DNA of 64,000 nucleotides from Hoeflea sp038900095 (GCF_038900095.1 NZ_JBBMQQ010000005.1:124001-188000), one strand, 5' to 3'. Positions 24,358 through 33,131 are shown, counted from the first letter of the stretch. Numbers and translations are program-made. Notes: generated by a model from the sequence alone, not told the origin.

Positions 24358-25310
24358 GAATGCACCTTGTTGCCGCGTCCGTAAACCAGAAGCATACAGA
24401 TGATTACCGATCCATAAATGATCTGGCGCCCGGCTTCCGGCATTTGCATGATCGAAAGCACCGAGTTCAGAAGCACGATGAGAATGACGCCGATCAGGGT
24501 ACCGATGTACCGGCCCTGACCGCCGAGAATGCGCGTGCCACCGATCACCACGGCGGCGATTGCGGGAAGCAGGAATGCGTTGCCCATGCCCTGGTAGGCT
24601 CTGGCCGAATAGCCCGCCAGCATGACGCCGGCAAGGGCTGCGCAGATGCCCGAGACGACAAATGATCCGAGGATCACCCGGCGCGTCCGGATGCCGGAGA
24701 GGTAGGCCGCAACCTCGCGGTTGCCGGTCACATAGATCTCGCGGCCAAAGGCTGTGCGCTTGAGCATGACGGCAATGACGATGGACACGGCCATCCAGAC
24801 GAAGATGGCGCTCGGAATTCCCAGGAACTTGTCCGCTGCAAGTGTCCGCATCAGCGGTGTCGCGGCATCCTGGGGTGCAAAGCCTCCGGTGTGCGCCACC
24901 ATCAGTCCGCGCAGCACCGAATCCACACCAAGCGTGAAGATCATCGAGGGCACCCGCAGGTAGGCCACGCCAAAGCCGTTGACCAGGCCAACCGCGGCGC
25001 CGATGGCGATACCGGTGGGAATGGCCATGTCGCCGCCGACGGTGGTTGCCATCATCGCTGCCGCCGTCATCGTCCAGGCGACGCTGAGATCGATGTGGCC
25101 GAGCAGAATGACCACCATCATCCCGGCAGCCACAATTCCGAGAAAGGACCCCGTCTGCAATTGCTGCAAGAGATAGCCCGGAGACAACAGCGGTGCCGAG
25201 CCCTGGGTTGAAAGCGTGTAAAAGGTGCCGATGCTCAGGATCACCAGAATGAAGGCTGACGCGATCACGATCGGCTTGTCTTCGGTTTTCAGGCTCGGGA
25301 TTGCAAACAT
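24354..25310 (-). CDS. Ribose-type sugar ABC importer permease 2 (RbsC family, YjfF-like)
   Basis: A 318-aa inner-membrane permease with 8-10 hydrophobic segments. RbsC-family motifs are GIVAAGMMVVILLGHIDLSV near the N terminus, GREIYVTGNREVAAYLSGI in the cytoplasmic loop, and AVVIGGTRILGGQGRYIGTL. It is 14 nt behind a second, different permease gene and coupled to the lactonase gene. Paired permeases with one ATPase recall the ytfQRT-yjfF galactofuranose system. The cargo is expected to be a pentose or pentonate from the downstream enzymes. Confidence 0.9.
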   Translation of the reverse strand: MFAIPSLKTEDKPIVIASAFILVILSIGTFYTLSTQGSAPLLSPGYLLQQLQTGSFLGIVAAGMMVVILLGHIDLSVAWTMTAAAMMATTVGGDMAIPTGIAIGAAVGLVNGFGVAYLRVPSMIFTLGVDSVLRGLMVAHTGGFAPQDAATPLMRTLAADKFLGIPSAIFVWMAVSIVIAVMLKRTAFGREIYVTGNREVAAYLSGIRTRRVILGSFVVSGICAALAGVMLAGYSARAYQGMGNAFLLPAIAAVVIGGTRILGGQGRYIGTLIGVILIVLLNSVLSIMQMPEAGRQIIYGSVIICMLLVYGRGNKVHS

Positions 25311-25324
25311 GATATCCTCGCCTC

Positions 25325-26374
25325 CTATCTGAACAGGTTGAGCTGGTTCTTGACCCGCAGCGTTCTGAATGCGCCGAGACTGACGGCGACCAGCAGGACA
25401 AGTCCCTCAACCAGTGGCTGGAGCAGCGGATCTATCGAGACGATGCGGAAATAGAACGAAATGACACGCAGGATCAGTGCGCCGACAAGCGAGCCGATGG
25501 CTCCGCCGACGCCGCCGAGCAGGGACGTTCCGCCCACCACCACCGCGGCGATGGAATTGAGTGTATAGGCTCCGGCCTGGGTGATGTCGGCATTGCCCGA
25601 CGATGTCTGGATGGCGAGATACAGTCCGGCACACGCGGCAAAGAAGCCGGCCAGCGTAAATGCGGCAATCTTCGCCCGGTTGATCGGCAGGCCGGACATG
25701 TAGGCCGCCCCTTCCGCCGAGCCGACGGCATAGATGGTGCGGCCCGTCACCGTGCGCTTGAACGGCAGCCAGACACCGAATGCGATCACCACGACAATCA
25801 GCAACGGCACCGGAATCCATGCGACCGGCTGGAACCAGGCCGCATCGGCGTTGAAAAAACCGTAAGTCGCAACGAACTCGTACAGGTCGTTGGTCAGCGC
25901 CCAGCTGATGTCGTCATCCACATTGCCGCCGGGCACCGGCCGGATGAACAGCGCCAGCCCGACCGCAACGGCGCCGGTGGCCAGCGTGGCGATGATCGGC
26001 TGCAGCCGGCCGTAGACGACGATCAGCCCGTTGACCAGGCCGAAAGCGGTTCCGCTTGCCAGTGTCAGGATCATGCCCAGCACAATCTGCAACGGCGATC
26101 CGTGCACCACCTCCGAGGCAATGCAGTTTGCCAGCGTCATGATGGCGCCCACCGACAGGTCCAGCCCGCCAAGCAGCACCGGCACGGTCTGCGCCATGGC
26201 CAGAAACACGATAGCCACGGATTCGTTGCTGTTCTGGATAAGGACGGCTGCGGAAAACCCGCGCGGATGCAGCATGTTGTAGACGAGATAGAGCGCCACC
26301 AGCAGCGCGACAGCGCCGTAGAAGGCAAGGTTCTGCCGCACATTGGTGGCAGCCGCGGAGCGGACCTCAACCAT
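25325..26374 (-). CDS. Ribose-type sugar ABC importer permease 1 (RbsC family, YtfT-like)
   Basis: A 349-aa RbsC-family permease: VLLGGLDLSVGAIMTLANCI, GRTIYAVGSAEGAAYMSGL and SIAAVVVGGTSLLGGVGGAI are characteristic. The start overlaps the end of the ATPase gene by 8 nt. It forms a probable heterodimeric channel with the product of the gene at 24354. An extended periplasmic segment between residues about 135 and 175 (GNVDDDISWALTNDLYEF) is longer than in the partner. Confidence 0.9.
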   Translation of the reverse strand: MVEVRSAAATNVRQNLAFYGAVALLVALYLVYNMLHPRGFSAAVLIQNSNESVAIVFLAMAQTVPVLLGGLDLSVGAIMTLANCIASEVVHGSPLQIVLGMILTLASGTAFGLVNGLIVVYGRLQPIIATLATGAVAVGLALFIRPVPGGNVDDDISWALTNDLYEFVATYGFFNADAAWFQPVAWIPVPLLIVVVIAFGVWLPFKRTVTGRTIYAVGSAEGAAYMSGLPINRAKIAAFTLAGFFAACAGLYLAIQTSSGNADITQAGAYTLNSIAAVVVGGTSLLGGVGGAIGSLVGALILRVISFYFRIVSIDPLLQPLVEGLVLLVAVSLGAFRTLRVKNQLNLFR

Positions 26375-27911
26375 GATGGGCTCCTGACGCTGTCATGTGT
26401 GCTTGGGTGCCGACATTGAGCGAAGCCGCGACGATGGCTTCTTCGGTAATCGCGTCACCGCTCAGTTTCGCGACGATTTCTCCGTCATACATCACCGCCA
26501 CGCGGTCGCAGCAGCCGATCAGTTCGGCATAGTCGCTCGAATACAGAAGGATGGTTTTCCCCCGGTCGGCCAGTTCACGGATGAGCTTGTAGATTTCCTG
26601 CTTGGTGCCGACGTCGATACCCCGGGTCGGATCGTTGAGCAGGATGAGATCGGGATCGGTCATCAGCCATTTCGCGATTACCACTTTCTGCTGGTTGCCG
26701 CCCGACAGCGTCGAGACGATATCGTCGGGACTGGCGACCTTGATCTGCAGTTTTGCAATCCCCTCGGTCACGGCCTGCCTTGCCTTGTCGCCGTTGATGA
26801 AAGGCCCGTCCGTAATTCGGCCAAACGACGCCGCAAGCAGGTTGTCGGCGATCGACATGGCCAGCATCAGCCCCTCGGTCTTGCGGTCTTCCGGCACCAG
26901 CGCGATGCGCATGGCGTCGCTCTTGGCTTCGGCCGGTGATGAGGGCCGGCAGGCCCTGTCAAGGATCGCGACCTCGCCCTGCAGTCCCCGTAGCACACCG
27001 AACAGGCCGAGAAGCAGTTCCTTCTGGCCCTGACCGTCCAGGCCGCCCAGACCGACGATTTCGCCCTTGCCGATGCTCAGGTCGATGCCCTTGAGCTGGC
27101 CTTCCCAGGCAAGCTTGTCGATCTTCAGATAGTCGGGCTTGGGCGTGGGCGCCGGTTTCGGCGGGTAGTGCGCGGTGACTTCGCGCCCGATCATCAGCTT
27201 GACGATCTCTCCCTCGCTATGGGCCCCCTTGGCAAAGGTTTCGATGTGCTGGCCATTGCGGAACACCGAGAGCATGTCGCAGAGCTTGTCGATCTCGTGC
27301 ATGCGGTGGGAGATGAACAGGCTGGCCACGCCATCCGCCCTCAGGTCCGCAAGCAGCCCGTAAACGGTTTCCACATCGCGGCTGGTCAGCGCTGACGTGG
27401 CTTCGTCGAGAATGAGGACCTTGGGATTCTTGCCCAGCGCCTTGGCGATTTCCACCATCTGCCGCCGTGACAGGGAGAGCTCGCGCACCAGCGAATTGGG
27501 ATCGACATCCTCGCACTTGATCCGCGCCAGCAGCTCTTCGGCCCGGCGGTGCTGGGCGCGTCTGTCGATCAGCCCGAACTTGCGTGGTGGCGCTGCGATG
27601 GAAATGTTGTCGGCAACCGAAAGATCCGGCACCAGCGACAGCTCCTGGAAGATGCAGACGATGCCGGAGGCTACGGCCTGTTCCGGCGTGGAGAACCGGA
27701 CGGTTTTGCCGCCAACCTGAACCGTACCCGCATCGGGTTGCAGCACGCCTGAGAGGATCTTGATCAGCGTCGACTTGCCCGCGCCGTTCTCTCCCAGGAT
27801 CCCGTGGATCGTGCCCGGGCTGCAGCTGAAATCCACGCCCTCCAGGGCGCGCGTGCCCGAAAAGTGCTTGGAGACGCCAGTCAGTTGGACAATCGGGTTG
27901 TCATTCGGCAT
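26367..27911 (-). CDS. Ribose-type sugar ABC importer ATPase with two NBDs (RbsA/YtfR family)
   Basis: A 514-aa tandem ATPase. The first domain has Walker A GENGAGKST, signature LSLSRRQMVEIAKAL and Walker B VLILDEATSAL; the second has the usual degenerate Walker A (GLDGQGQKE), signature LSGGNQQKVVIAKWL and LILLNDPTRGIDVG. In the last motif the usual acidic pair after Walker B is Asn-Asp. The ATG at 27911 is favoured because AGGAG lies 10 nt upstream, while the ATG 27 nt further upstream has no ribosome site. A hairpin separates it from the binding-protein gene. Confidence 0.9.
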   Translation of the reverse strand: MPNDNPIVQLTGVSKHFSGTRALEGVDFSCSPGTIHGILGENGAGKSTLIKILSGVLQPDAGTVQVGGKTVRFSTPEQAVASGIVCIFQELSLVPDLSVADNISIAAPPRKFGLIDRRAQHRRAEELLARIKCEDVDPNSLVRELSLSRRQMVEIAKALGKNPKVLILDEATSALTSRDVETVYGLLADLRADGVASLFISHRMHEIDKLCDMLSVFRNGQHIETFAKGAHSEGEIVKLMIGREVTAHYPPKPAPTPKPDYLKIDKLAWEGQLKGIDLSIGKGEIVGLGGLDGQGQKELLLGLFGVLRGLQGEVAILDRACRPSSPAEAKSDAMRIALVPEDRKTEGLMLAMSIADNLLAASFGRITDGPFINGDKARQAVTEGIAKLQIKVASPDDIVSTLSGGNQQKVVIAKWLMTDPDLILLNDPTRGIDVGTKQEIYKLIRELADRGKTILLYSSDYAELIGCCDRVAVMYDGEIVAKLSGDAITEEAIVAASLNVGTQAHMTASGAHHG

Positions 27912-27959
27912 TGCGCAAGCACTCCTGGCAGGCAGCATTGTCGTTGTTTGAGAAGGTGA

Positions 27960-27985
27960 GGGCGCCAGGTCTGTGCATGGCGCCC
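27960..27985 (-). other. Intercistronic hairpin between binding-protein and ATPase genes
   Basis: Perfect 8-bp stem GGGCGCCA/TGGCGCCC around a 10-nt loop, 17 nt behind the binding-protein stop. No T-run follows. Such hairpins commonly protect the upstream message and lower downstream expression; that role here is inference. Confidence 0.55.
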
Positions 27986-28002
27986 CGCACGATGGCTTGA
28001 GC

Positions 28003-29139
28003 TTACTTCACGTCCGCTTCGGTCTGCGCCATGATCGACGGCCCCGAAATGTTGACTCCGCAAGGCGGGAACTCATTGACCGTGAAGAAATTGTCCGGAA
28101 GATCGCTCCAGAAGTTCTTGCCGTCTTCAAGTTCGGTGTAGTCTGCGACAGGCAGCGGAACCGAGATCAGCTGGGGCATGACGTTGCCCTCAAGCGCCGA
28201 TACGGCGGCCTTCATCGCAATCGCGACAAGGCCCGGTGACTGGCCGATAGAGATGCCCTTCAGGCCTTCGCCGGAGTGCTTGGCGACCAGCTTGCGGAAA
28301 CCGTTTTCGGACTCGCCCGTCACCGGCACGAACGGATGGCCGGAATCGATCATCGCCTGAACCACACCGACGGTGCCGCCCTGCGCGATAATCGCGTCGA
28401 AATGACCGTGGACCGCGATTGCATCGGCCACGACCTTCTGTGCCGTGCCGTCATCCCAGTTGCCGACAACCTGCGTTACCTTCCAGTCGCCCGCATCGGC
28501 TTCAAGCACTTCGTTGATGCCGATGGAACGGTCGCGGTCAACCGAATTGCCGGCCAGTCCCCGGACTTCGAGTATGTTGCCCGAGCTGACACCCTTTGCA
28601 GCCAGTTCCTTCAGGGCGAATTTTGCCCAGGTCTGGCCCATCAGCAATTGGTCCTCATTGACCTGCATGACCTTGTCGGTGTCGAGCACGTTGTCGAACG
28701 GAACCAGCACGACATCGTTCTTGTCGGCCAGCCGGATCACCCGGTCGAAGCCTTCAGGAGACACCGCGATCGTGACGATCGCGTCATAGCCCTGGTTGAT
28801 GAAGTCCTCGATGGCACCCAGCTGGGCCGGTGCATCGGTGCCTGTCGAGACCACCTTGAACTCGGCGATCTTGTCTTTCATGGCCGGGTCTTCGGCAAAG
28901 GCCTTGGCTGTCTTGATCATCTGGATGCGCCAGCCATTGCCGACGAAACCGTTGACCACGGCGATCTTGTAAGGGCCTTCCTTGGCCTGCCACTGCATGT
29001 ATTTCGTGTCCGCATCCCATGGCGCGAAGCATGCCGGATCCGCGCCCGGGCCGGATACGATCTCGGGGCCTGCCAGAGACAGGCTAGTCGAGAGCATCAG
29101 GCCCACGACTGCAGTTGAAATGACTCTTCCCAGTTTCAT
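28003..29139 (-). CDS. Ribose-type periplasmic sugar-binding protein
   Basis: A 378-aa periplasmic binding protein of the RbsB/YtfQ superfamily, with a Sec signal peptide (MKLGRVISTAVVGLMLSTSL, cleavage probably after SLA). Ligand-binding landmarks are IAVVNGFVGNGWRIQMIKTA, INQGYDAIVTIAVSPEGFD, LVPFDNVL and GNSVDRDRSIGINEVL. The ATG at 29139 is chosen because GGAGGAGG lies 7-9 nt upstream; an in-frame extension has no support. First structural gene of the importer-lactonase-dehydratase operon. Length exceeds classical RbsB (about 300 aa), as in other rhizobial pentose/pentonate binders. Confidence 0.9.
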   Translation of the reverse strand: MKLGRVISTAVVGLMLSTSLSLAGPEIVSGPGADPACFAPWDADTKYMQWQAKEGPYKIAVVNGFVGNGWRIQMIKTAKAFAEDPAMKDKIAEFKVVSTGTDAPAQLGAIEDFINQGYDAIVTIAVSPEGFDRVIRLADKNDVVLVPFDNVLDTDKVMQVNEDQLLMGQTWAKFALKELAAKGVSSGNILEVRGLAGNSVDRDRSIGINEVLEADAGDWKVTQVVGNWDDGTAQKVVADAIAVHGHFDAIIAQGGTVGVVQAMIDSGHPFVPVTGESENGFRKLVAKHSGEGLKGISIGQSPGLVAIAMKAAVSALEGNVMPQLISVPLPVADYTELEDGKNFWSDLPDNFFTVNEFPPCGVNISGPSIMAQTEADVK

Positions 29140-29253
29140 GTTAGTTCCTCCTCCTGTGGTGCTTGATCGCACCTTCCCTGATGCCACGATGTATGGCGAT
29201 CATCTCCTCAACCGCGTGGTGACTGGCGCCGCGCGGCTCTGTACTGGCTGCTC

Positions 29254-30003
29254 CTAATCCGAAAAGTGCCGGAAGCCGGCGTCCAGATGGGACTTCATCT
29301 TGTACTGGTAGGCAGCCCGGTCATGTTTTTCGAGCGCGTCCAGGATCTCGGTATGCTCCGAGTATGTGACGGTCGAGAATGTCTGGACGGTCTTTGCCTT
29401 CAGCATGATTTTCAGGATCACCGGCTTCATGATCTTGTAGACATCGAGGATCGCCTTGTTTCCCATCACCGCCACCAGCCGGGTGTGAAAGCGGAAGTCG
29501 ATTTCCGATGCGTCAACAGCCGTTTTCACGTTCAGAAATTCCTTGTTTATCTGGTGAAGCTCGGCGATGTCCTCGGCGGTGACCTTGTCAAACAGCGTTT
29601 CGAACGAGGCCACTTCCAGCAGGCTGCGAAATCCCTGGATGTCGACAAATGTCTCGCGCGATACCTCGAGTGTGTTGAACGAAAACAGATCGAAAGCCCG
29701 CGCCATGCGTTCATCGATGATGACGGCGCCCACTTTCGGGCGCACCTTGACGACGCCGTAGGTCTTGAGAATCCGCATCGCCTCGCGCACCGTGTTGCGG
29801 CCCGTGTGGAAGCGTTCGCAGAGTTCTTTCTCCGTTGGCAGGCTGTCGCCGACTTTCAGTCCGCCTTCTGATATCAGTGCACGGATGTGGTCCACGAGAT
29901 CGTCCACCGCGGAGGCGCGGGAAACCCGCTCGCCCGGTTCCGTGGTTTTGGAAACCTCGGCGGCGCTCGTCTCCTGGGCGGGAATGTCATGCTTGTCAGT
30001 CAA
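29254..30003 (-). CDS. FadR-type GntR transcriptional regulator (FCD domain)
   Basis: A 249-aa GntR/FadR-subfamily repressor. The winged helix holds SLPTEKELCERFHTGRNTVR and REAMRILKTYGVVKVRPKVG, the C-terminal FCD domain residues about 100-240. A perfect 17-bp palindrome of the FadR-subfamily type lies 11 nt upstream of its ATG, which suggests autoregulation. It precedes the binding-protein gene by 114 nt on the same strand and is the likely controller of the pentose/pentonate operon, giving this pathway two GntR regulators (with 19865-20548). An N-terminal tail of about 30 residues precedes the HTH. Confidence 0.88.
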   Translation of the reverse strand: MTDKHDIPAQETSAAEVSKTTEPGERVSRASAVDDLVDHIRALISEGGLKVGDSLPTEKELCERFHTGRNTVREAMRILKTYGVVKVRPKVGAVIIDERMARAFDLFSFNTLEVSRETFVDIQGFRSLLEVASFETLFDKVTAEDIAELHQINKEFLNVKTAVDASEIDFRFHTRLVAVMGNKAILDVYKIMKPVILKIMLKAKTVQTFSTVTYSEHTEILDALEKHDRAAYQYKMKSHLDAGFRHFSD

Positions 30004-30013
30004 GGGGCGTTCC

Positions 30014-30037
30014 TATTTGTTGGACAAATAACAAATA
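30014..30037. promoter_or_regulatory. FadR/GntR-type operator
   Basis: TATTTGTTGGACAAATA (30014-30030) is a perfect inverted repeat and fits the FadR-subfamily pattern TNGTNNNACNA. A third half-site ACAAATA follows at 30031-30037. It lies 11 nt upstream of the FadR-type gene, in the divergent region shared with the TetR gene. Confidence 0.65.
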
Positions 30038-30164
30038 GCCAACGCAAACAGTGCAAGTCAACAGCAAAAATGCTGCATTGAGTGCCAGCAAGTCATATAA
30101 TCATCCCACAAAAGGCGACATTGGTCAGAACATGCAGGCAAGCTGCTATGTGGATTGCGTAAAA

Positions 30165-30178
30165 ACCGTCCAGACGGT
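30165..30178. promoter_or_regulatory. TetR-type operator
   Basis: ACCGTCCAGACGGT: 6-bp perfect arms around CA, ending 11 nt before the TetR-family ATG at 30190. The location at the promoter/start and its symmetry suggest autorepression of the TetR-SMR operon. No ribosome site is seen between it and the ATG, so translation may be leaderless or weak. Confidence 0.6.
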
Positions 30179-30189
30179 ATGTTTTGCGA

Positions 30190-30792
30190 ATGACAAGCAA
30201 ACCTCAACGCAAGAACAACCCGGAGGCCGTGCGTGCACGGCTGCTTGAATGCGCGGCACGGCTGATCGTCGACCATGGCCTTCCCGCTCTGACACTGGAA
30301 AATGTGGCGCGCGAGGCCGCGGTCAGCAAGGGCGGGTTGCTGCATCATTATGCCGGAAAAAACGCGCTGATAGACGGCCTGTTTGACGAGGTGGTGGAGT
30401 GGTTCGACAGCCAGGTGGAGGAGTGTATTGAGCCCGACGAAACCAGGCCGGCACGGTTCTCGAGAGCCTATCTGCGCGTCATCGCCGCCATCGACATGAC
30501 GGTGCCCGAGGAAAAACGCCTGGCGGTGCTGATGCTGATGCTGAGTTCCGACCCGCATTATTGCGCCCGCTGGAACCAGTGGGTGGAGGCCCGTCTGCTC
30601 AGGCACGAAAAGACCGATCTGACGCCGATGGCCCGCACCTTGCGCCTGGCTGCCGATGGCCTCTGGCTGTCCGACCTTGGCGGTGGACCGGATTCCAGCC
30701 CGTCCGCGCGCCGGGAAATTCTCGCATTTCTTGAAGAACTTGACGCGGCAGGGGCTGTACCAGCCTCTGACCCGCATGAAGGAGAGCAGTGA
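30190..30792 (+). CDS. TetR/AcrR-family repressor of an SMR efflux gene
   Basis: A 200-aa TetR regulator. The N-terminal HTH is clear: LTLENVAREAAVSKGGLLHH followed by YAGKNALIDGLFDEV. The C-terminal helical domain (about 75-200) resembles the TetR_C group found with multidrug pumps. The ATG at 30190 is preferred to a TTG 6 nt upstream. It ends 1 nt before the SMR ATG, so both form one operon, and a palindrome lies directly upstream. Probable role: derepression of the efflux pump by cationic or hydrophobic compounds. Confidence 0.88.
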   Translation: MTSKPQRKNNPEAVRARLLECAARLIVDHGLPALTLENVAREAAVSKGGLLHHYAGKNALIDGLFDEVVEWFDSQVEECIEPDETRPARFSRAYLRVIAAIDMTVPEEKRLAVLMLMLSSDPHYCARWNQWVEARLLRHEKTDLTPMARTLRLAADGLWLSDLGGGPDSSPSARREILAFLEELDAAGAVPASDPHEGEQ

Positions 30793-30793
30793 C

Positions 30794-31123
30794 ATGCCAT
30801 GGCTGTTCCTCGGCATCGCGATCACCGGTGAGGTCATCGCCACCACGGCGCTGAAAGCCTCGGAAGGTTTCACCAAGTGGGGCTTTGGTGGCATCTCGGT
30901 GGTGGGCTACGCCATCTCGTTCTATTTTCTGGCGATTGTGCTCAAGACCATTCCTGTCGGAATTGCCTACGCGGTCTGGGCGGGTGCAGGTGTGGCGATG
31001 GTCACGCTGATCGGCATTGTGATGTTTGGCCAGAAACTGGATCTGTACGCCTATCTCGGCATTGGCCTGATCGTCGCCGGCGTGCTTGTTCTCAATCTCC
31101 TCTCGGGATCGTCCAGCCATTAG
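30794..31123 (+). CDS. Small multidrug resistance (SMR) family efflux transporter, EmrE/QacE-like
   Basis: A 109-aa, four-helix inner-membrane protein of typical SMR length. The essential membrane Glu lies at residue 13 (FLGIAITGEVIATTALK), matching Glu14 of EmrE; GIAYAVWAGAGVAMVTLIGI is the conserved second/third-helix motif. Works as a dimeric proton-driven antiporter for cationic drugs or guanidinium-like compounds. AAGGAG lies 9 nt upstream of the ATG. Separated by 1 nt from the TetR gene. Subtype (Qac versus Gdx) is not decided, though the Trp-Ala-Gly motif resembles the Qac group. Confidence 0.9.
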   Translation: MPWLFLGIAITGEVIATTALKASEGFTKWGFGGISVVGYAISFYFLAIVLKTIPVGIAYAVWAGAGVAMVTLIGIVMFGQKLDLYAYLGIGLIVAGVLVLNLLSGSSSH

Positions 31124-31159
31124 AACCGCCCGAAGAGGATTGCTCGTCCGGGCGGATTC
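31123..31159. terminator. Possible bidirectional terminator hairpin between convergent operons
   Basis: GAACCGCCCG pairs with CGGGCGG(A)TTC: 10 pairs with one bulged A and a 16-nt loop. It lies between the SMR gene (+) and the oxidoreductase gene (-). Only short T-stretches follow on either strand, so termination strength is uncertain. Confidence 0.4.
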
Positions 31160-31191
31160 TCGAAGTTCGTCGCAAGGTCGTGTCGTCCTGC

Positions 31192-32232
31192 TTAAGCGAC
31201 CTTCACCAGCGTCTTGCCGAAGTTCTTGCCCTCGAGCATCCGGATGAAGGCTTCGGGTGCATTTTCCAGCCCTTCTGTCACGTCTTCGCGGTAGACGATC
31301 TTGCCGCTGCCGACCAGCGGCCCGACTTCGGCAAGGAAGTCGCCGAAACGGTCGAAATGATCCGAGATGATGAAGCCTCCCACCGTCAGGCGGTTGACGA
31401 GGATTGTCCTCCAGGCCTTTGGCAACCGGTCCGGCCCGGCCGTCTGTCCGGCGCCGAGTGCGCCGGAATTGTACCAGGCAATCATGCCGCAAAGCGGAAT
31501 CCGGCCGCCGACATTCATCATCGGCAGCACGGCATCAAGCGTCATTCCGGCAACATTCTCGAAATAGACATCGATGCCGTCCGGGCAGGCATCGGAAAGC
31601 GACTTGCGCAGATCCTTGGCGTCGCTCGCAGAACGGTGATCGATGCAGGCATCAAACCCGAGTTCCTTGACTGCAAAGGCGCATTTGTCCGCCCCACCGG
31701 CAACGCCGACCGCGCGCAGGCCCTTCTGCTTGGCCAGTTGCCCCACCATCGAGCCAACCGGGCCTGTTGCCGCACCAACAACCAGTGTTTCACCGGCCTT
31801 CGGCTTGCCGATCTCGTTGAAACCGTACCAGCCGGTAAAACCCGGCATGCCGAGCACACCGAGCGAGGCTGAGATCGGGGCTACACCCGGGTCTATCTTG
31901 CGCAGCTCGTTGGCCCGCACGACACCATGGGTGCCCCATCCGAACATGCCCATGGCGATGTCGCCGGGCTTGAAATGCGGGGAACGGCTTTCGATCACTT
32001 CGCCGACAGCGCCGCCACCCATCTGTTCGTCGATCTTGACGGGCGTGGAATAGGATTTCGCATCGTCCATCCGTCCGCGCATATAGGGATCGAGCGACAT
32101 GTAGAGCACCTTGAGCAGCACCTCGCCCTCGCCGGGGGACGGCATCGCGACCGTTTCCAGGCGGAAGTTATCCGGTCCGGGCTGGCCTTCGGGGCGCTTG
32201 GCCAGAACAATCCTCTGCATTTGGTCAGACAT
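31192..32232 (-). CDS. Zinc-free MDR-family NADPH-dependent oxidoreductase (CurA/prostaglandin-reductase-like)
   Basis: A 346-aa medium-chain reductase of the group that reduces alpha,beta-unsaturated ketones or aldehydes with NADPH. MSLDPYMRGRMDDAKSY is the family's N-terminal signature; the Rossmann motif is GAATGPVGSMVGQLAKQKGL, and the NADPH-specific stretch GVAGGADKCAF follows. No zinc-binding cysteines of classical alcohol dehydrogenases are present. It lies 128 nt behind the SDR of the beta-oxidation operon on the same strand and may be its last member or have its own promoter. A detoxifying role is as likely as a catabolic one. Confidence 0.9.
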   Translation of the reverse strand: MSDQMQRIVLAKRPEGQPGPDNFRLETVAMPSPGEGEVLLKVLYMSLDPYMRGRMDDAKSYSTPVKIDEQMGGGAVGEVIESRSPHFKPGDIAMGMFGWGTHGVVRANELRKIDPGVAPISASLGVLGMPGFTGWYGFNEIGKPKAGETLVVGAATGPVGSMVGQLAKQKGLRAVGVAGGADKCAFAVKELGFDACIDHRSASDAKDLRKSLSDACPDGIDVYFENVAGMTLDAVLPMMNVGGRIPLCGMIAWYNSGALGAGQTAGPDRLPKAWRTILVNRLTVGGFIISDHFDRFGDFLAEVGPLVGSGKIVYREDVTEGLENAPEAFIRMLEGKNFGKTLVKVA

Positions 32233-32360
32233 GATGTTTCTCCCTTTCGGTGACGGGCCGCGGTGCCGTGCGTTTGGTTAAACCCTGACCGGACGCCGCG
32301 ATGTTTTGAAAATGTGGGTTGCGCTATGGGGCAAATGAAATCAGTTGAACGTGAGTTCAA

Positions 32361-33131
32361 TCAGGCAATGGTCACCCCGCCATCGGCGATGATGACCTGT
32401 CCGGTGATGAAGCTTGCCGCCGGCGATGCCAGGAAAGCCGCGACCGGGCCGATTTCCTCGGGCAGGCCGATGCGCCGCAGTGGCGTGGTCCTGGTGCGCT
32501 TTTTCAGCATTTCCTCGTCCTCCCACAGGGCGCGGGCGAAGTCGGTCTTCACCAGGCCCGGCGCAATGCAATTGACGCGGACATTGTCGCTGCCATGTTC
32601 GACGGCAAGATTGCGCGCCAGCGCGAAGTCGGCCGCCTTGGAAATTCCGTAGCCGCCGATCACCGCGTTGCCCTGGATCCCCGCGATCGAGGAGATGATG
32701 ACGATCGCGCCGCCACCTTTCGCCTTCATCGCCGGGATCACCCGGTTGCAGAGCCACAGGTTGCTCTTGACGTTCGAGCTCATGATCTTGTCGAAGGCTT
32801 CGTCGGAGAGATCGGCAAGCGGCCCGTAGGCCGGGTTTACCGCCGCGTTGCAGACCAGGATGTCCGGCGCGCCATACCGTTTTTCGGTTCCGGAGATCAG
32901 GCCCTCGACCTCGTCTTTTCGCGAAATGTTGCAGGCAATCACGGCTGCCTCGCCACCTTCGGCCCGGATGCCCTCGGCGACCGGTTCGCAGGCCTCGGCG
33001 GTTCGGCTGGAAATGACCACCCTGGCTCCGAGCCGCGCCATGGTTTCTGCCGTCGCACGGCCAATGCCGCGGCTTGATCCGGTAATGACGGCGACCTTGC
33101 CGTCAAGCGAGTAGGGCATTGAAGGGTTCAT
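32361..33131 (-). CDS. Short-chain dehydrogenase/reductase of the beta-oxidation operon
   Basis: Classical 256-aa SDR with TGSSRGIG cofactor motif, CNAAVNP structural motif, catalytic Ser in VIISSIAGI and Tyr-Lys in GYGISKAAD, and C-terminal ITGQVIIADGG. It resembles 3-oxoacyl-reductase/3-hydroxyacyl-dehydrogenase SDRs, so a 3-hydroxy-acyl or cyclic-alcohol oxidation is plausible. It is 22 nt behind the small acyl-CoA dehydrogenase gene and ends the tight part of the operon. Its position corresponds to the distal end of pim operons. Confidence 0.87.
   Translation of the reverse strand: MNPSMPYSLDGKVAVITGSSRGIGRATAETMARLGARVVISSRTAEACEPVAEGIRAEGGEAAVIACNISRKDEVEGLISGTEKRYGAPDILVCNAAVNPAYGPLADLSDEAFDKIMSSNVKSNLWLCNRVIPAMKAKGGGAIVIISSIAGIQGNAVIGGYGISKAADFALARNLAVEHGSDNVRVNCIAPGLVKTDFARALWEDEEMLKKRTRTTPLRRIGLPEEIGPVAAFLASPAASFITGQVIIADGGVTIA

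Noticed and set aside
24358..25410. Upstream extension of the lactonase frame through both the permease gene and the spacer
   Set aside because: The extension is out of frame with the permease and of low complexity; the GTG at 24357, overlapping the permease stop, gives the normal SMP-30 length.
29179..29202. Bulged hairpin in the leader of the binding-protein gene at 28003-29139, considered as a riboswitch or attenuator
   Set aside because: Short stem with a bulge, no T-run and no recognisable aptamer; not distinguishable from chance.
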